A DNA stretch of 33,883 nt from Mesorhizobium sp. (GTDB lineage: Bacteria > Pseudomonadota > Alphaproteobacteria > Rhizobiales > Rhizobiaceae): NCBI GenBank assembly GCA_022833215.1, contig JAIPUZ010000121.1, forward strand, positions 1 through 33,883. Reading direction: 5' to 3'. Positions within the stretch are counted from its first letter, which is position 1. Each line of letters starts with the position of its first letter. Below are positions 1 through 9,032 of this stretch, piece by piece. Under the pieces are notes generated by a model that saw only the letters and a list, made by a program, of their open reading frames with translations, was not told where the DNA came from and ran no database searches. Made by a program: the position numbers and the translations under genes.

Positions 1-20
1 AGCTGGGTTCTGTCTGCCAT
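1..20 (-). CDS. Start of a probable SPOR-domain protein (partial, 7 codons)
   Basis: Reading leftward, an ATG at 18-20 opens a frame MADRTQL that runs off the window edge. A purine-rich stretch (GGGAACGACG) sits just before it. In Rhizobiales the gene next downstream of argS on the same strand commonly encodes a SPOR (peptidoglycan-binding) protein whose N-terminus begins MAD-like, which fits position, strand and sequence. Only seven codons are visible, so this rests on remembered synteny plus the start region. The other strand could be read as a 21-residue C-terminal tail ending in TAA at 64-66, which is less attractive. Confidence 0.4.
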
Positions 21-121
21 CGTCGTTCCCGAACTCGCACAATCGGACGCCATCGACGTCGCGTAAGGTTGGCCCCTACCAGCGCAATGTGGGCAAATGG
101 TGACAGGTATTCCGCAGCAGT

Positions 122-1879
122 CTAACGCATTTCCTTCGGAGCATCGGCACCGACAAGCGTCAGACCAGATTGAAGTACATCCGCAACGGCCTGCACCAGC
201 CCTAGTCTGGCAAGGGTCAATTGTGGATCGTTAACCTTAACAAAACGTAAGTCCGGGTTGTCCGTGCCGCGATTCCAGTGCGTATGGAACGTGCTGGCAA
301 GATCGTAGAGGTAGAATGCCAGCCTGTGCGGCTCCTGCGAGGACGCCGCCTGCTCGATCAGCCGCGGATATTCCGCAAGCTTGCGCACCAGCCCGATTTC
401 GCCCTCGTCGCGCAGGCCGGCAACCGCGGCAGCAAGCGTCGCCCGCTCCGGCCTGTCGATGCCCATCTGCTCGCGCGCCTGCCTGAACACGGAATGGCAG
501 CGCGCCGAGGCGTACTGCACGTAGAACACGGGGTTGTCCTTTGACTGCTCGGTCACCTTGGCGAAGTCGAAGTCGAGCGGTTCGCTGTTCTTGCGATACA
601 GCATCATGAAGCGGATCGGATCGCGCCCCACCTCCTCCACAACCTCGCGCAGGGTAATGAAATCGCCGGAACGCTTGGACATGCGCACCGGCTCCCCGTC
701 ACGGAAGAGCTTGACAAGGTTGCACAGCAGAACAGTCAGTTCGATGGCGTCGCCACCGACTGCGCGCGCCAGCGCCTCGAGCCGCTTGACGTAGCCGCCA
801 TGGTCGGCGCCAAGCACATAGATCAGGTCGACGAAACCGCGATCCACCTTGTCCTTGAGGTAGGCAACGTCGGCCGCGAAATAGGTGTAGGAACCGTCGG
901 ACTTGACCAGCGGCCTGTCGAGATCGTCGCCGACGGCGGTGGAACGGAACAGCGTCTGTTCGCGATCTTCCCATTCCTCGGGCTTTTCGCCTTTGGGCGG
1001 CGGCAGCTTGCCCTTGTAGATGTGGCCTTTCAGCGTCAGGTCGTTGATGGCGGAGCGGATCGCGCCGGCATTGTCGGCATGCAGCGTGCGCTCCGAGAAG
1101 AATACGTCATGATGCACATTGAGCAGCGCCAGGTCTTCCTTGATCATCGCCATCATGGCGTCGATGGTACGATCCTTGACGATCGCCAACGCTTCCTTTT
1201 CGGGCATTTCAAGGAGCTTGCGGCCGAACTCCGCCACCAGCGCCTGCCCCACGGGAACCAGATAGTCGCCCGGATAAAGCCCCGGCGGAATATCGCCCAC
1301 CTCCTCGCCAAGCGCCTCGCGGTAGCGGATCATCACCGAACGGCCGAGCACATCGATCTGCGCGCCGGCATCGTTGATCACATATTCCTTGGTCACGTCA
1401 TAGCCGGCGAAGTCCATGATGTTGGCCAGCGCGTCGCCCACGACAGCGCCGCGGCAGTGGCCAACATGCATGGGGCCGGTCGGGTTGGCCGAAACATATT
1501 CCACGTTGACCTTGCGCCCGCCGCCTGCCTTCGAACGGCCGTAACCGGTCCCCTGGCCGATGATGCCGGTCAGATGGCGGTGCCAGAAAGCGTCGGTAAG
1601 GCGCAAATTGACGAAACCCGGCCCGGCCACCTCCGCGCTGGCGATGTCGGCATCTTCCTTCAGGGTGGCGACAAGACGTTCGGCCAGCGCGCGCGGATTC
1701 TGCCCTGCCGGCTTCGCCAGCACCATCGCAGCGTTGGTTGCCAGATCGCCATGGCTTGCGTCTCGCGGCGGCTCGACCGCCACGCGCGAAAGATCGAGGG
1801 GCGCCCCGTCCTTGTCCTTCAGATCGAGCGCCTTTACGGCTTCGATGATCCGCACGGTGAAGTCGGCGAAGATGTTCAT
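122..1879 (-). CDS. argS: Arginyl-tRNA synthetase
   Basis: Class I aminoacyl-tRNA synthetase that charges tRNA-Arg with arginine in the cytoplasm. The 585-residue product has the usual length. It carries the N-terminal Add1 domain (about residues 1-100), the HIGH-type motif HVGH at 138-141 inside [11 protein letters not shown], a KMSKS-type motif written MSKRSGD, and a C-terminal anticodon-binding helical domain with DALR-type features. I chose the ATG at 1877-1879 (MNIFADF) because homologues begin here; the open frame extends 19 codons further upstream without a convincing reason. It follows the dGTPase gene on the same strand with an 81-base gap and may be cotranscribed with it; the SPOR-type gene follows. 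Confidence 0.97.
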   Translation of the reverse strand: MNIFADFTVRIIEAVKALDLKDKDGAPLDLSRVAVEPPRDASHGDLATNAAMVLAKPAGQNPRALAERLVATLKEDADIASAEVAGPGFVNLRLTDAFWHRHLTGIIGQGTGYGRSKAGGGRKVNVEYVSANPTGPMHVGHCRGAVVGDALANIMDFAGYDVTKEYVINDAGAQIDVLGRSVMIRYREALGEEVGDIPPGLYPGDYLVPVGQALVAEFGRKLLEMPEKEALAIVKDRTIDAMMAMIKEDLALLNVHHDVFFSERTLHADNAGAIRSAINDLTLKGHIYKGKLPPPKGEKPEEWEDREQTLFRSTAVGDDLDRPLVKSDGSYTYFAADVAYLKDKVDRGFVDLIYVLGADHGGYVKRLEALARAVGGDAIELTVLLCNLVKLFRDGEPVRMSKRSGDFITLREVVEEVGRDPIRFMMLYRKNSEPLDFDFAKVTEQSKDNPVFYVQYASARCHSVFRQAREQMGIDRPERATLAAAVAGLRDEGEIGLVRKLAEYPRLIEQAASSQEPHRLAFYLYDLASTFHTHWNRGTDNPDLRFVKVNDPQLTLARLGLVQAVADVLQSGLTLVGADAPKEMR

Positions 1880-1960
1880 GACGGGGCTTTCGATAACAGC
1901 GGAAACTCGTTTCACGTCATTAAACGTGAAAATCACAACAAAAGTGAAATTTTCCTGCGC

Positions 1961-3205
1961 CTAGCTCAAATCCGGCGTGTGGTCAAACAGCCGCCGGTGC
2001 TCTTTCTGCGCATAGGTGTCCGTCATGCCGGCCAGGAAATCGGCGACATGGCGGGCCTTGACGCGATCTTCAGCGAGGTCGAGCCCTTCGCGCCAACCTT
2101 CCGGCATTGCGCGCGGATCGGCAAAATAAACGTCGAACAGATCGGAGACGATTTTTTCGGCATCGGCGCGCACCCGCATGACCTCCGGGTGCCGGTAAAG
2201 GTGCTTGTAGAGGAATGCCTTGAGTTCCTTCTCCTCCGCCGCTATCCGGGAGGTGAACGTGACGATGGGCTCGCCGGCCCCCCGCACCGCCTCGGCGCTG
2301 TCGGGCTGCAAGCGGGCGAGGTTAGCGTTGGCGGCTGCGATCACGTCCTCGACCATCATCGTGATCTGACGGCGCATCAGCTCGTGCCCGATGCGCACCT
2401 CGTCAAGTGCCGGATAGCGCTCGCGCACCGCGCGCAGAATCCGGCCCGGCAGCGCCAGTTCCTCCAGCATATCGAGTTCGAGCAGGCCCGAGCGCAGGCC
2501 GTCGTCTATGTCATGGGTGTTGTAGGCGATGTCATCGGCGATTGCCGCGCATTGCGCCTCGATGCCGGCGAAACGGTCGAGTTCGAGGTCGTGCAATTCG
2601 TTGTAGCTGCGGATGGTGGCGGGCAGCGGCCCGTGCAGCCCCTCGCCCCGCGCGTCGGCCAGCGGCCCGTTGTGCTTTATCAGCCCTTCCAGCGTCTCCC
2701 AGCTCAGATTGAGACCGTCGAACTCTGCGTAGCGGCGTTCGAGCCTTGTGACGATGCGCAGCGACTGGGCATTGTGGTCGAATCCACCCCACTGCATCAT
2801 CCTTGCATTCAGCGCATCCTCGCCCGTATGGCCGAAGGGCGTGTGGCCGAAATCGTGAACCAGCGCCACCGCCTCGGCCAGATCCTCGTCGCCGCGCAAC
2901 GCGCGCGCCAGCGCCCGCGCAATCTGCGCCACCTCGATCGAGTGTGTCAGACGCGTGCGATAATGATCGCCCTCATGGGCGATGAACACCTGGGTCTTGT
3001 GCTTCAGGCGACGGAAAGCCGTCGAGTGGATGATGCGGTCGCGGTCACGCTGGAACGGCGTGCGCGTGGGGCTTTGCGGCTCCGGGAACAATCGTCCCCT
3101 CGTGTGGGCCGGATCGGTCGCGTAGGGCGCGCGCGGCCGATAACCGAAACCGATATCGCCAGGCCCGGCGCCAATGAACTCCTGATCGGGCTTGCGTTCG
3201 TGCAT
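1961..3205 (-). CDS. dgt: Deoxyguanosinetriphosphate triphosphohydrolase-like HD protein
   Basis: HD-superfamily metal-dependent hydrolase of the dGTPase family, expected to cut dNTPs to deoxynucleosides and triphosphate and so trim nucleotide pools. In the 414-residue product the motif [14 protein letters not shown] supplies the first metal-binding histidine (H88), and [13 protein letters not shown] supplies the HD pair (H117-D118) and a further histidine (H121). The N-terminal [13 protein letters not shown] is typical of the type-2 dGTPase-like subfamily in alphaproteobacteria. The frame stays open to 3664, but that part lies opposite erpA; the start at 3203-3205 ([10 protein letters not shown]) keeps it clear of the divergent gene. 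It sits immediately upstream of argS on the same strand, a common rhizobial order. The exact substrate range is not readable from sequence. Confidence 0.93.
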   Translation of the reverse strand: MHERKPDQEFIGAGPGDIGFGYRPRAPYATDPAHTRGRLFPEPQSPTRTPFQRDRDRIIHSTAFRRLKHKTQVFIAHEGDHYRTRLTHSIEVAQIARALARALRGDEDLAEAVALVHDFGHTPFGHTGEDALNARMMQWGGFDHNAQSLRIVTRLERRYAEFDGLNLSWETLEGLIKHNGPLADARGEGLHGPLPATIRSYNELHDLELDRFAGIEAQCAAIADDIAYNTHDIDDGLRSGLLELDMLEELALPGRILRAVRERYPALDEVRIGHELMRRQITMMVEDVIAAANANLARLQPDSAEAVRGAGEPIVTFTSRIAAEEKELKAFLYKHLYRHPEVMRVRADAEKIVSDLFDVYFADPRAMPEGWREGLDLAEDRVKARHVADFLAGMTDTYAQKEHRRLFDHTPDLS

Positions 3206-3249
3206 GCTTTCCCCGGCGGTGCCGCGCACGCAGTGCCGGCGACCGATTG

Positions 3250-3279
3250 TTGACTTGATGGCACGACGTACATACCTAT
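3250..3279 (+). promoter_or_regulatory. Candidate promoter for erpA
   Basis: In the 102-base gap between the divergent dgt and erpA genes, TTGACT (3250-3255) is followed after 17 bases by TACCTA (3273-3278), a plausible -35/-10 pair for the housekeeping sigma factor about 30 bases before the erpA start. The -10 match is weak, so this is tentative. Confidence 0.35.
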
Positions 3280-3307
3280 CAAGCGAAATCAAAAGCAAGG
3301 TGACGCC

Positions 3308-3655
3308 ATGAGCGCGAACGCCGCCGAAATTGTGAACGTCGAAGTAACCGAAGCTGCCGCAAGGCGCATTGCACACATCGTTGCCAACGAACCGGGCAAG
3401 ACCGCCCTTCGGGTCTCCGTGGAAGGCGGTGGCTGTTCCGGCTTTTCCTACAAGTTCGACCTGGTCGAGGGGGCCGACGAAGGCGACACGGCCATCGAAC
3501 GGGATGGTGCAAGGGTGCTCATCGATGACATCTCGCTGGTTTACATGGGCGGTTCGGTCATCGATTTCGTTGACGACCTGATGGGCCAGTCGTTCCAGAT
3601 CCGGAACCCGAACGCGGTTGCATCCTGCGGTTGCGGCACCAGCTTCTCGATCTGA
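3308..3655 (+). CDS. erpA: A-type iron-sulfur carrier / insertion protein
   Basis: HesB/IscA-family protein that carries Fe-S clusters and delivers them to apo-enzymes in the cytosol. The 115-residue product has the three invariant cysteines: C43 in GGGCSGFSY and C107/C109 in the terminal CGCGTSFSI. Length and motif spacing are exactly those of the family. The start ATG is preceded by CAAGGTGACGCC. It is divergent from dgt and stands alone, ended by a strong hairpin. ErpA is the best subfamily guess; IscA or SufA-like alternatives cannot be excluded by eye. Confidence 0.93.
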   Translation: MSANAAEIVNVEVTEAAARRIAHIVANEPGKTALRVSVEGGGCSGFSYKFDLVEGADEGDTAIERDGARVLIDDISLVYMGGSVIDFVDDLMGQSFQIRNPNAVASCGCGTSFSI

Positions 3656-3676
3656 ATTTTTCAAAACACATTACAA

Positions 3677-3702
3677 AAAAGGCCGCCAGATGGCGGCCTT
3701 TT
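3677..3702. terminator. Bidirectional intrinsic terminator between erpA and permease
   Basis: AAAAGGCCGCCA and TGGCGGCCTTTT form a perfect 12-base inverted repeat with a 2-base loop (GA). Each strand ends in a T run. It lies between the convergent ends of erpA (+, ends 3655) and the permease (-, ends 3724), so it can stop transcription from both. Confidence 0.9.
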
Positions 3703-3723
3703 CTCGTTTGGGCTCCGCTGCGC

Positions 3724-5211
3724 TCAGGCTTCGGCCGAAAGCGCCGCCTTCTTCAGGCCATGCTCGTCGCCGGTGGCGCCGTTGAAGATCAGGTTGAGCA
3801 GCACGGCCGCGATGGATGCCAGCAGGATGCCGGAATCGACCAGCGGACCGACCGCCTTCGGCAGCCAGATGTGGAAGTCGGGTGCGACCACGGGAATCAT
3901 GCCGAAGCCGAGCGAGATCGCGACCACGAAAAGATTGTTGCGATTGCCCTTGAAATCCACCGCGCCCAGAATCCGGATTCCGGTTGCCGCCACCATGCCG
4001 AACATGACGATGCCGGCACCGCCCAGCACCACGGTCGGAACGGCCTCGACAAGCGCACCCATCTTCGGGATCAGACCCAGCACCACCATGATCACGCCGC
4101 CCGCGACGCAAACGAAGCGGCTTCGGATGCCGGTGACGCCGACCAGCCCGACATTCTGCGAAAAGCTGGTGTAGGGGAAGGTGTTGAACACCCCGCCAAG
4201 CACCGTGCCCAGCCCGTCCATGCGCAAGCCCGCCGACAGCGATTCCGGCGTGATCTTCTTGCCGGTCATCTCACCCAAAGCAAGGAACATGCCGGTCGAT
4301 TCGATCAGCACGACGATCATCACCAGAACCATGGTAAGGATAAGCACCGGATCGAAGATCGGCGCGCCGAAGTGGAACGGCATGATGGGCGCGAACCAGG
4401 CGGCATTGGCGACCTTCTCGAAATGCATCATGCCGAGCGCCCCGGCGATCACGCCGCCTGCGATGATGCCGATCAGCACCGCCACATTCGACAGGAACCC
4501 TTTCGCGAAGCGGGCGACGCCGACGACGATGGCAAGCACGACCAGCGAAAGGACGATGTTGGAAACAGGCGCGTAGGCAGCGTTCGGCACCGTCGGCGCA
4601 AGCGCCAGCCCGGCGGGAACAGCCGGGACGACCGCACCTTCGGCCCCTGCGGCATCGGTCATCGCCTTCAGCCATGCGGCGTGTTCCGGATTGATGAGTT
4701 TCGGTGCGGTCGGCCCGACCGGCATGCCGAAAATCCAGTTGATGCCGATCTTCATGATCGAAACGCCGATGACGAGAATGATCGTGCCCGTCACCACAGG
4801 CGGAAACAGGCGCAACATGCGGCTGACGAAAGGCGCGATGATGATGGTTATGATGCCGGCGCCTATGATGGCGCCGAAGATCATGCGCGCGCCTTCATGC
4901 CCCGGATTGGCAACCGCCATCGACACCATCGGCCCGACAGCCGCGAAGGTTACCCCCATCATGACCGGGAGCTTGATCCCGAACCACCGGCTGGCGCCAA
5001 ACGATTGCAGAATTGAAACGATACCGCACACGAACAGGTCGGCGGAGATCAGGAACGCGACGTCGGCCGGTTCCAGTTGCAGCGCCCTGCCTACAATCAG
5101 CGGCACCGCGATGGCGCCGGCATACATGACGAGAACATGCTGAAGGCCGAGCGTGAAAAGGCGCGGCGCAGGCAGCATCTCGTCGACGGGATGCGTCGAT
5201 GCTGTTGACAT
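3724..5211 (-). CDS. NCS2-family xanthine/uracil permease
   Basis: Inner-membrane nucleobase:cation symporter, NCS2/NAT family, predicted to import a purine such as xanthine or uric acid, or uracil. The 495-residue product is built of repeated hydrophobic segments expected to form about 14 helices. It carries the NAT signature SQNVGLVGVT (consensus QNxGxxxxT) after the conserved NTFPYTSF, and the ESTG/GEMTG region of the substrate site. The ATG at 5209-5211 (MSTASTHPVDEM) has a strong ribosome site, AGGGAGG, just upstream; the frame opens 27 codons earlier but without such a site. It is a single gene, divergent from xthA. Substrate choice between xanthine, urate and uracil cannot be settled here. 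Confidence 0.93.
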   Translation of the reverse strand: MSTASTHPVDEMLPAPRLFTLGLQHVLVMYAGAIAVPLIVGRALQLEPADVAFLISADLFVCGIVSILQSFGASRWFGIKLPVMMGVTFAAVGPMVSMAVANPGHEGARMIFGAIIGAGIITIIIAPFVSRMLRLFPPVVTGTIILVIGVSIMKIGINWIFGMPVGPTAPKLINPEHAAWLKAMTDAAGAEGAVVPAVPAGLALAPTVPNAAYAPVSNIVLSLVVLAIVVGVARFAKGFLSNVAVLIGIIAGGVIAGALGMMHFEKVANAAWFAPIMPFHFGAPIFDPVLILTMVLVMIVVLIESTGMFLALGEMTGKKITPESLSAGLRMDGLGTVLGGVFNTFPYTSFSQNVGLVGVTGIRSRFVCVAGGVIMVVLGLIPKMGALVEAVPTVVLGGAGIVMFGMVAATGIRILGAVDFKGNRNNLFVVAISLGFGMIPVVAPDFHIWLPKAVGPLVDSGILLASIAAVLLNLIFNGATGDEHGLKKAALSAEA

Positions 5212-5331
5212 ATGTGTCCTCCCTTTGCGCAACAGCCGGAAACGGGTTCCATAGGCTGCCGCGATGGTGCAGGATCGCAGCGATCCGGCCAACAGGCCAT
5301 CAAGAACTGTTTGAAATAGTCACGAGAATTT

Positions 5332-6127
<796 letters not shown>

Positions 6128-6194
6128 GCATTTCAGGCTGAGACGATGATTCAATCAGGCCGCTTATCTGCCTGATCCGCAATTGGAAAAAGTA

Positions 6195-6209
6195 TGCGCC
6201 AAAGGCGCA
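6195..6209 (-). terminator. Probable intrinsic terminator of the exoR-like gene
   Basis: TGCGCC-AAA-GGCGCA forms a perfect 6-base hairpin; on the minus strand it is followed by ATACTTTTTCC. It lies 14 bases past the stop codon of the exoR-like gene. A second dyad, ATCAGGC/GCCTGAT at 6154-6176, lacks a T run and is nearer xthA. Confidence 0.6.
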
Positions 6210-6222
6210 ATCGGGCGACGCG

Positions 6223-7149
6223 CTACTGGTTGATGCCTCCGGCCAGCATATCGTCGGCCAGGGCGATGGCGGTGCGGCGGTCCGCTTCGGGGGCAAGCGC
6301 GAAAGCTTCTTCCTGCATATTGCGTATCCAGCCCTGATCGGCTGGCTGCGCGCGTTCCAGAGCAGCGGTCATCATGGCCAGACCACGCACCACCTTGCCG
6401 CTGTGGAAGAGCAGATTGCCGAGCGTCGCCTGCGCGCCGGCATGGCCTTTCTCGGCTGCAAGTTGAAGCCAGCGGCCCGCCTGTCTGGCGCTGGCCTTCA
6501 TGCCGCCCTCGCCATTCAGGAACATCTTGCCCATCTCGTACTGGGCATTGGGATTGCGGTAATTTGCTGCCGCGCGCATGAAATACTCCTGCGCGACCAC
6601 CGGGTCGGGCTGGACAGGAGTGCCCGGTATGCCCTTTTTCATATAGTCGCCGAGCGCCACCAGAGCATCCGAAACGTAGCTTTCTTCCGGCGAGCCCGGC
6701 TCCACGTCCCGATCGGCTATCTCGCTGAAGAACTTGAAGGCTTCATAGTCGTTGCGGGCGACACCATCGCCCTCGGCATACATGCGCGCGAGCTTCCAGG
6801 TGGCGCCGATCTGACCGTTTTCGGCAGCGTAGCGGTAAGCCTCGACGGCCTGCTCCTTGTGCCCGCTGTGATAAGCGGAGAAGGCGAAACGGAATACCGC
6901 GAAGGGATTGGACTTCGGCTTCACCCCGGTCTTGTCGTCGAAAACCTTGTCGTCAAAAGCCAGCGCCGGATAAGCACCGGAGACAGAAGCGCAGGCAACG
7001 ACAGCGCCCATGAGACAGCAGCGAAGCAACCACGCGAGAGACCCCGCCTCCCCGGATCTTGCGTCCGGAAGCAACGGACGTACGCGTGCGCCCCGTTCCA
7101 TCACAGGGAGGATCATCGAGCCTGAGCGGGAAATAACCGGGACTTCCAT
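6223..7149 (-). CDS. exoR: ExoR-like periplasmic Sel1-repeat regulator
   Basis: Resembles rhizobial ExoR, the periplasmic protein that holds the ExoS-ChvI two-component system in check and so controls exopolysaccharide and motility genes. Visible: a hydrophobic signal segment (about residues 39-57 of a 308-residue product) ending PALA before FDDKVF, then Sel1-type repeats, including AVEAYRYAAENGQIGATWKLARMYAEGDG, a second around QYEMGKMFLNGEGG and a third around GHAGATLGNLLF, and the ExoR-like tail GLAMMTAALERA. The start is uncertain: ATG at 7147-7149 has AAGGAAG just upstream, but gives an unusually long n-region; ATGs at 7116 and 7101 are alternatives, and the frame opens at 7191. Single gene with its own terminator. 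Whether exoS/chvI exist in this genome is not visible. Confidence 0.8.
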   Translation of the reverse strand: MEVPVISRSGSMILPVMERGARVRPLLPDARSGEAGSLAWLLRCCLMGAVVACASVSGAYPALAFDDKVFDDKTGVKPKSNPFAVFRFAFSAYHSGHKEQAVEAYRYAAENGQIGATWKLARMYAEGDGVARNDYEAFKFFSEIADRDVEPGSPEESYVSDALVALGDYMKKGIPGTPVQPDPVVAQEYFMRAAANYRNPNAQYEMGKMFLNGEGGMKASARQAGRWLQLAAEKGHAGAQATLGNLLFHSGKVVRGLAMMTAALERAQPADQGWIRNMQEEAFALAPEADRRTAIALADDMLAGGINQ

Positions 7150-7446
7150 ACTCTTCCTTGCGCCTGCCACTCCGCCGGTCTGCAGCTTCATTGTCAGTGA
7201 TGCGCCTGCAAACCGAATATCCTGCGGACCCCTTATGTTGTTCTTTCCGCTTTTTTCCGGGGCCTTAATGAAGTGCTCCGGGTTTATGGCGGGAAGTGGG
7301 CGGTTCTCGCTGCGGCAGGACTAGCACAAGGGAAGTTGAACGACTGTTGCAGAATCACAACAAACTGGCGACGTCGCTAACCGAAGGTGAACCGGAGCTG
7401 CCAAAAGGATTCCGGAAAATATGGCAACACATTGATTTAAAAGAAA

Positions 7447-7469
7447 AAAGCCCGGACAAGCCGGGCTTT
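7447..7469 (-). terminator. Intrinsic terminator of the FadL-like gene
   Basis: AAAGCCCGG-ACAAG-CCGGGCTTT is a perfect 9-base stem with a 5-base loop. On the minus strand it is followed by a T-rich tract (TTTTTTCTTTT). It begins about 20 bases after the stop of the outer-membrane protein gene. Confidence 0.9.
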
Positions 7470-7489
7470 CAGTTATTCCGAAGTCTATC

Positions 7490-8611
7490 TCACCACTTGA
7501 GGCTGTAGCCAGCGAGACCCGAGAAGGACCAGCCACTGCCTACCTCATAGAGCCCTGTCGACTTCGTTTCCTTTACGGAGCCTACACGAGAAACGCCGCC
7601 CCCGAGACGCAATTCGCCAAACCCATCTTTCATGATGAGACCGGTGCCAAGCGTAAGCACATCCCCGTGCAGATCCCAACCGGTCGAGGTGCCACGATCC
7701 CACATGAGGAAGGCGGTTCCTGAAATCTGTTCGTTGAACGCATGGCCAATACCGCCCATGATGGTCCAGCCATCACGCCAGTAATAGTCGTTATTGCTGT
7801 TGAAGCCAACATTGGTGGTAAGATCCAAAGTCTTGTTAACCGACCAATCAGTCCACTTCACGGAACCATATGCCAGCCAGCCTGGCGCTATGCCGGTTTG
7901 AAACTTGGCCTCGATGCTCTGGGGAAGCTTTCCCTGACCTTCCGCGGTGCCGGGCCCCATGAGTGCCCCGGCCGTTGAACCACTCGCTTCAATCTTGGTG
8001 CCAGAGCGGTAGAGAAGCTGTCCGCGCAGCGCGATATCGGGGATTTCATAAGCAAGCCCCGCGCGCCATCCCCAAGCGGTTCCCGAAAGCGCGACGGTAC
8101 CGATACCGGTCCCATATGCAGGATGACGCACTGAAAGATCGTAATCAAAATCGTCGACATAAGCGCCAGCAAGAAAAGACAAACGCCCCTTATTTAAGTC
8201 AAAACCAACAGCGCAGGTCGCGCCGTACTCCATTACCGTAAAAGTTTCTTCCAGCTTTCCAAACGGAACTCCGTTTACAGGGCCTCGCGGTTCGTCAAAA
8301 GACGACGCTGCGCCGAACGAGTTCGCAATCGTGCCTGCGCATGACAGATTGTCCGAAATGCGGAACTTGGCGGCCAGCGAAGGCATGACGTAGCTGTCAG
8401 CATAATCGTGGCCGATATTCGATGCACCGCTGACGATCTTGCGTTCGGGGCTCACCACCGTGACGCTGGTGCGCACGTTGAAATTGCCCGGCTCGAACAG
8501 AATGTCCGTATCCGCGGTGCCACGCGAGAAGCCGCCTGCGTTGGCCGCAGCTGCGCCAAGAAGAGAAAGCGCCGTTGCTCCAGCAAGCGCCGCGAAACCC
8601 TTTTTATTCAT
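7490..8611 (-). CDS. Outer-membrane beta-barrel protein, FadL/OmpP1/TodX family
   Basis: Predicted outer-membrane channel for long-chain fatty acids or other hydrophobic compounds. The 373-residue product has a signal peptide (MNKKG, hydrophobic core, ANA cleavage at about residue 25) and a mature N-terminus GGFSRGTADTDILFEPGN typical of the family. The body is rich in alternating amphipathic strands, and it ends in YSLKW, a C-terminal aromatic residue as used for barrel insertion. It is shorter than E. coli FadL. The start ATG at 8609-8611 has GGGAGAGG a few bases upstream. It stands alone with its own terminator. The ligand cannot be named from sequence. Confidence 0.85.
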   Translation of the reverse strand: MNKKGFAALAGATALSLLGAAAANAGGFSRGTADTDILFEPGNFNVRTSVTVVSPERKIVSGASNIGHDYADSYVMPSLAAKFRISDNLSCAGTIANSFGAASSFDEPRGPVNGVPFGKLEETFTVMEYGATCAVGFDLNKGRLSFLAGAYVDDFDYDLSVRHPAYGTGIGTVALSGTAWGWRAGLAYEIPDIALRGQLLYRSGTKIEASGSTAGALMGPGTAEGQGKLPQSIEAKFQTGIAPGWLAYGSVKWTDWSVNKTLDLTTNVGFNSNNDYYWRDGWTIMGGIGHAFNEQISGTAFLMWDRGTSTGWDLHGDVLTLGTGLIMKDGFGELRLGGGVSRVGSVKETKSTGLYEVGSGWSFSGLAGYSLKW

Positions 8612-8978
8612 GAATTCCTCTCCCCGAAAGTTCGTAATTGTCAGCTAGACTCAATTCCGCCCGGCGATGCAAGATCGATGTTCATGGTGTACAAGTACGA
8701 AAAATCTCTGCGGCATCGGACAGTCTTGGCGACATCTTTCCAGAAGGGATGAAATTGCCATTTTCGGGCATCGAATCCCTTGAACCTGAAACATATGAAG
8801 CCAGATACCTTTCAAAAATCCGAATTTTCGGCTTTCGGGCCCCGGACTGTTACATTCCGGCAACAATGGGCTCGAATCTTCCGTTTACGTCAACTCTGAC
8901 GTAGCGGTAACCGGCCCGGCGTCAGGTGACGAAACGTAAGATACTGACGGGAAACGGCTACGAATCAGCCCAAAGAAA
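8612..8978. other. Intergenic region with TGACG dyads
   Basis: This 367-base gap between the FadL-like gene and the valS terminator has no convincing gene. It contains a perfect dyad TACGTCA-ACTC-TGACGTA at 8886-8903, a second dyad CGTCA-GG-TGACG at 8920-8931 and a further TGACGGG near 8944. They lie about 280-340 bases upstream of the FadL-like start. No strong promoter stands out. Confidence 0.5.
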
Positions 8979-9012
8979 AAGGCCCGATGACTGTAACCGG
9001 TCATCGGGCCTT
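8979..9012 (-). terminator. Intrinsic terminator of valS
   Basis: AAGGCCCGATGAC (8979-8991) and GTCATCGGGCCTT (9000-9012) form a perfect 13-base stem with an 8-base loop; on the minus strand it is followed by TTTCTTTG. It lies about 20 bases beyond the valS stop. Confidence 0.9.
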
Positions 9013-9032
9013 CTCTCTGTGGGGTGTTTGCG

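Noticed and set aside
1-66. Possible C-terminal tail of a + strand gene ending in TAA
   Set aside because: Only 21 codons, no recognisable sequence, and a minus-strand gene start fits the known gene order better.
800-3253. A very long + strand open frame opposite argS and dgt
   Set aside because: Its translation lacks any family motif and is antisense to two certain genes. In GC-rich DNA such mirror frames are expected; the same holds for the long frames at 3631-5016, 13781-15463, 18480-19781, 22736-24325, 27958-29793 and 29926-31083.
7296-7508. Small + strand open frame between exoR-like and FadL-like genes
   Set aside because: It runs straight through the strong terminator of the FadL-like gene, has no ribosome site, and shows no protein features.
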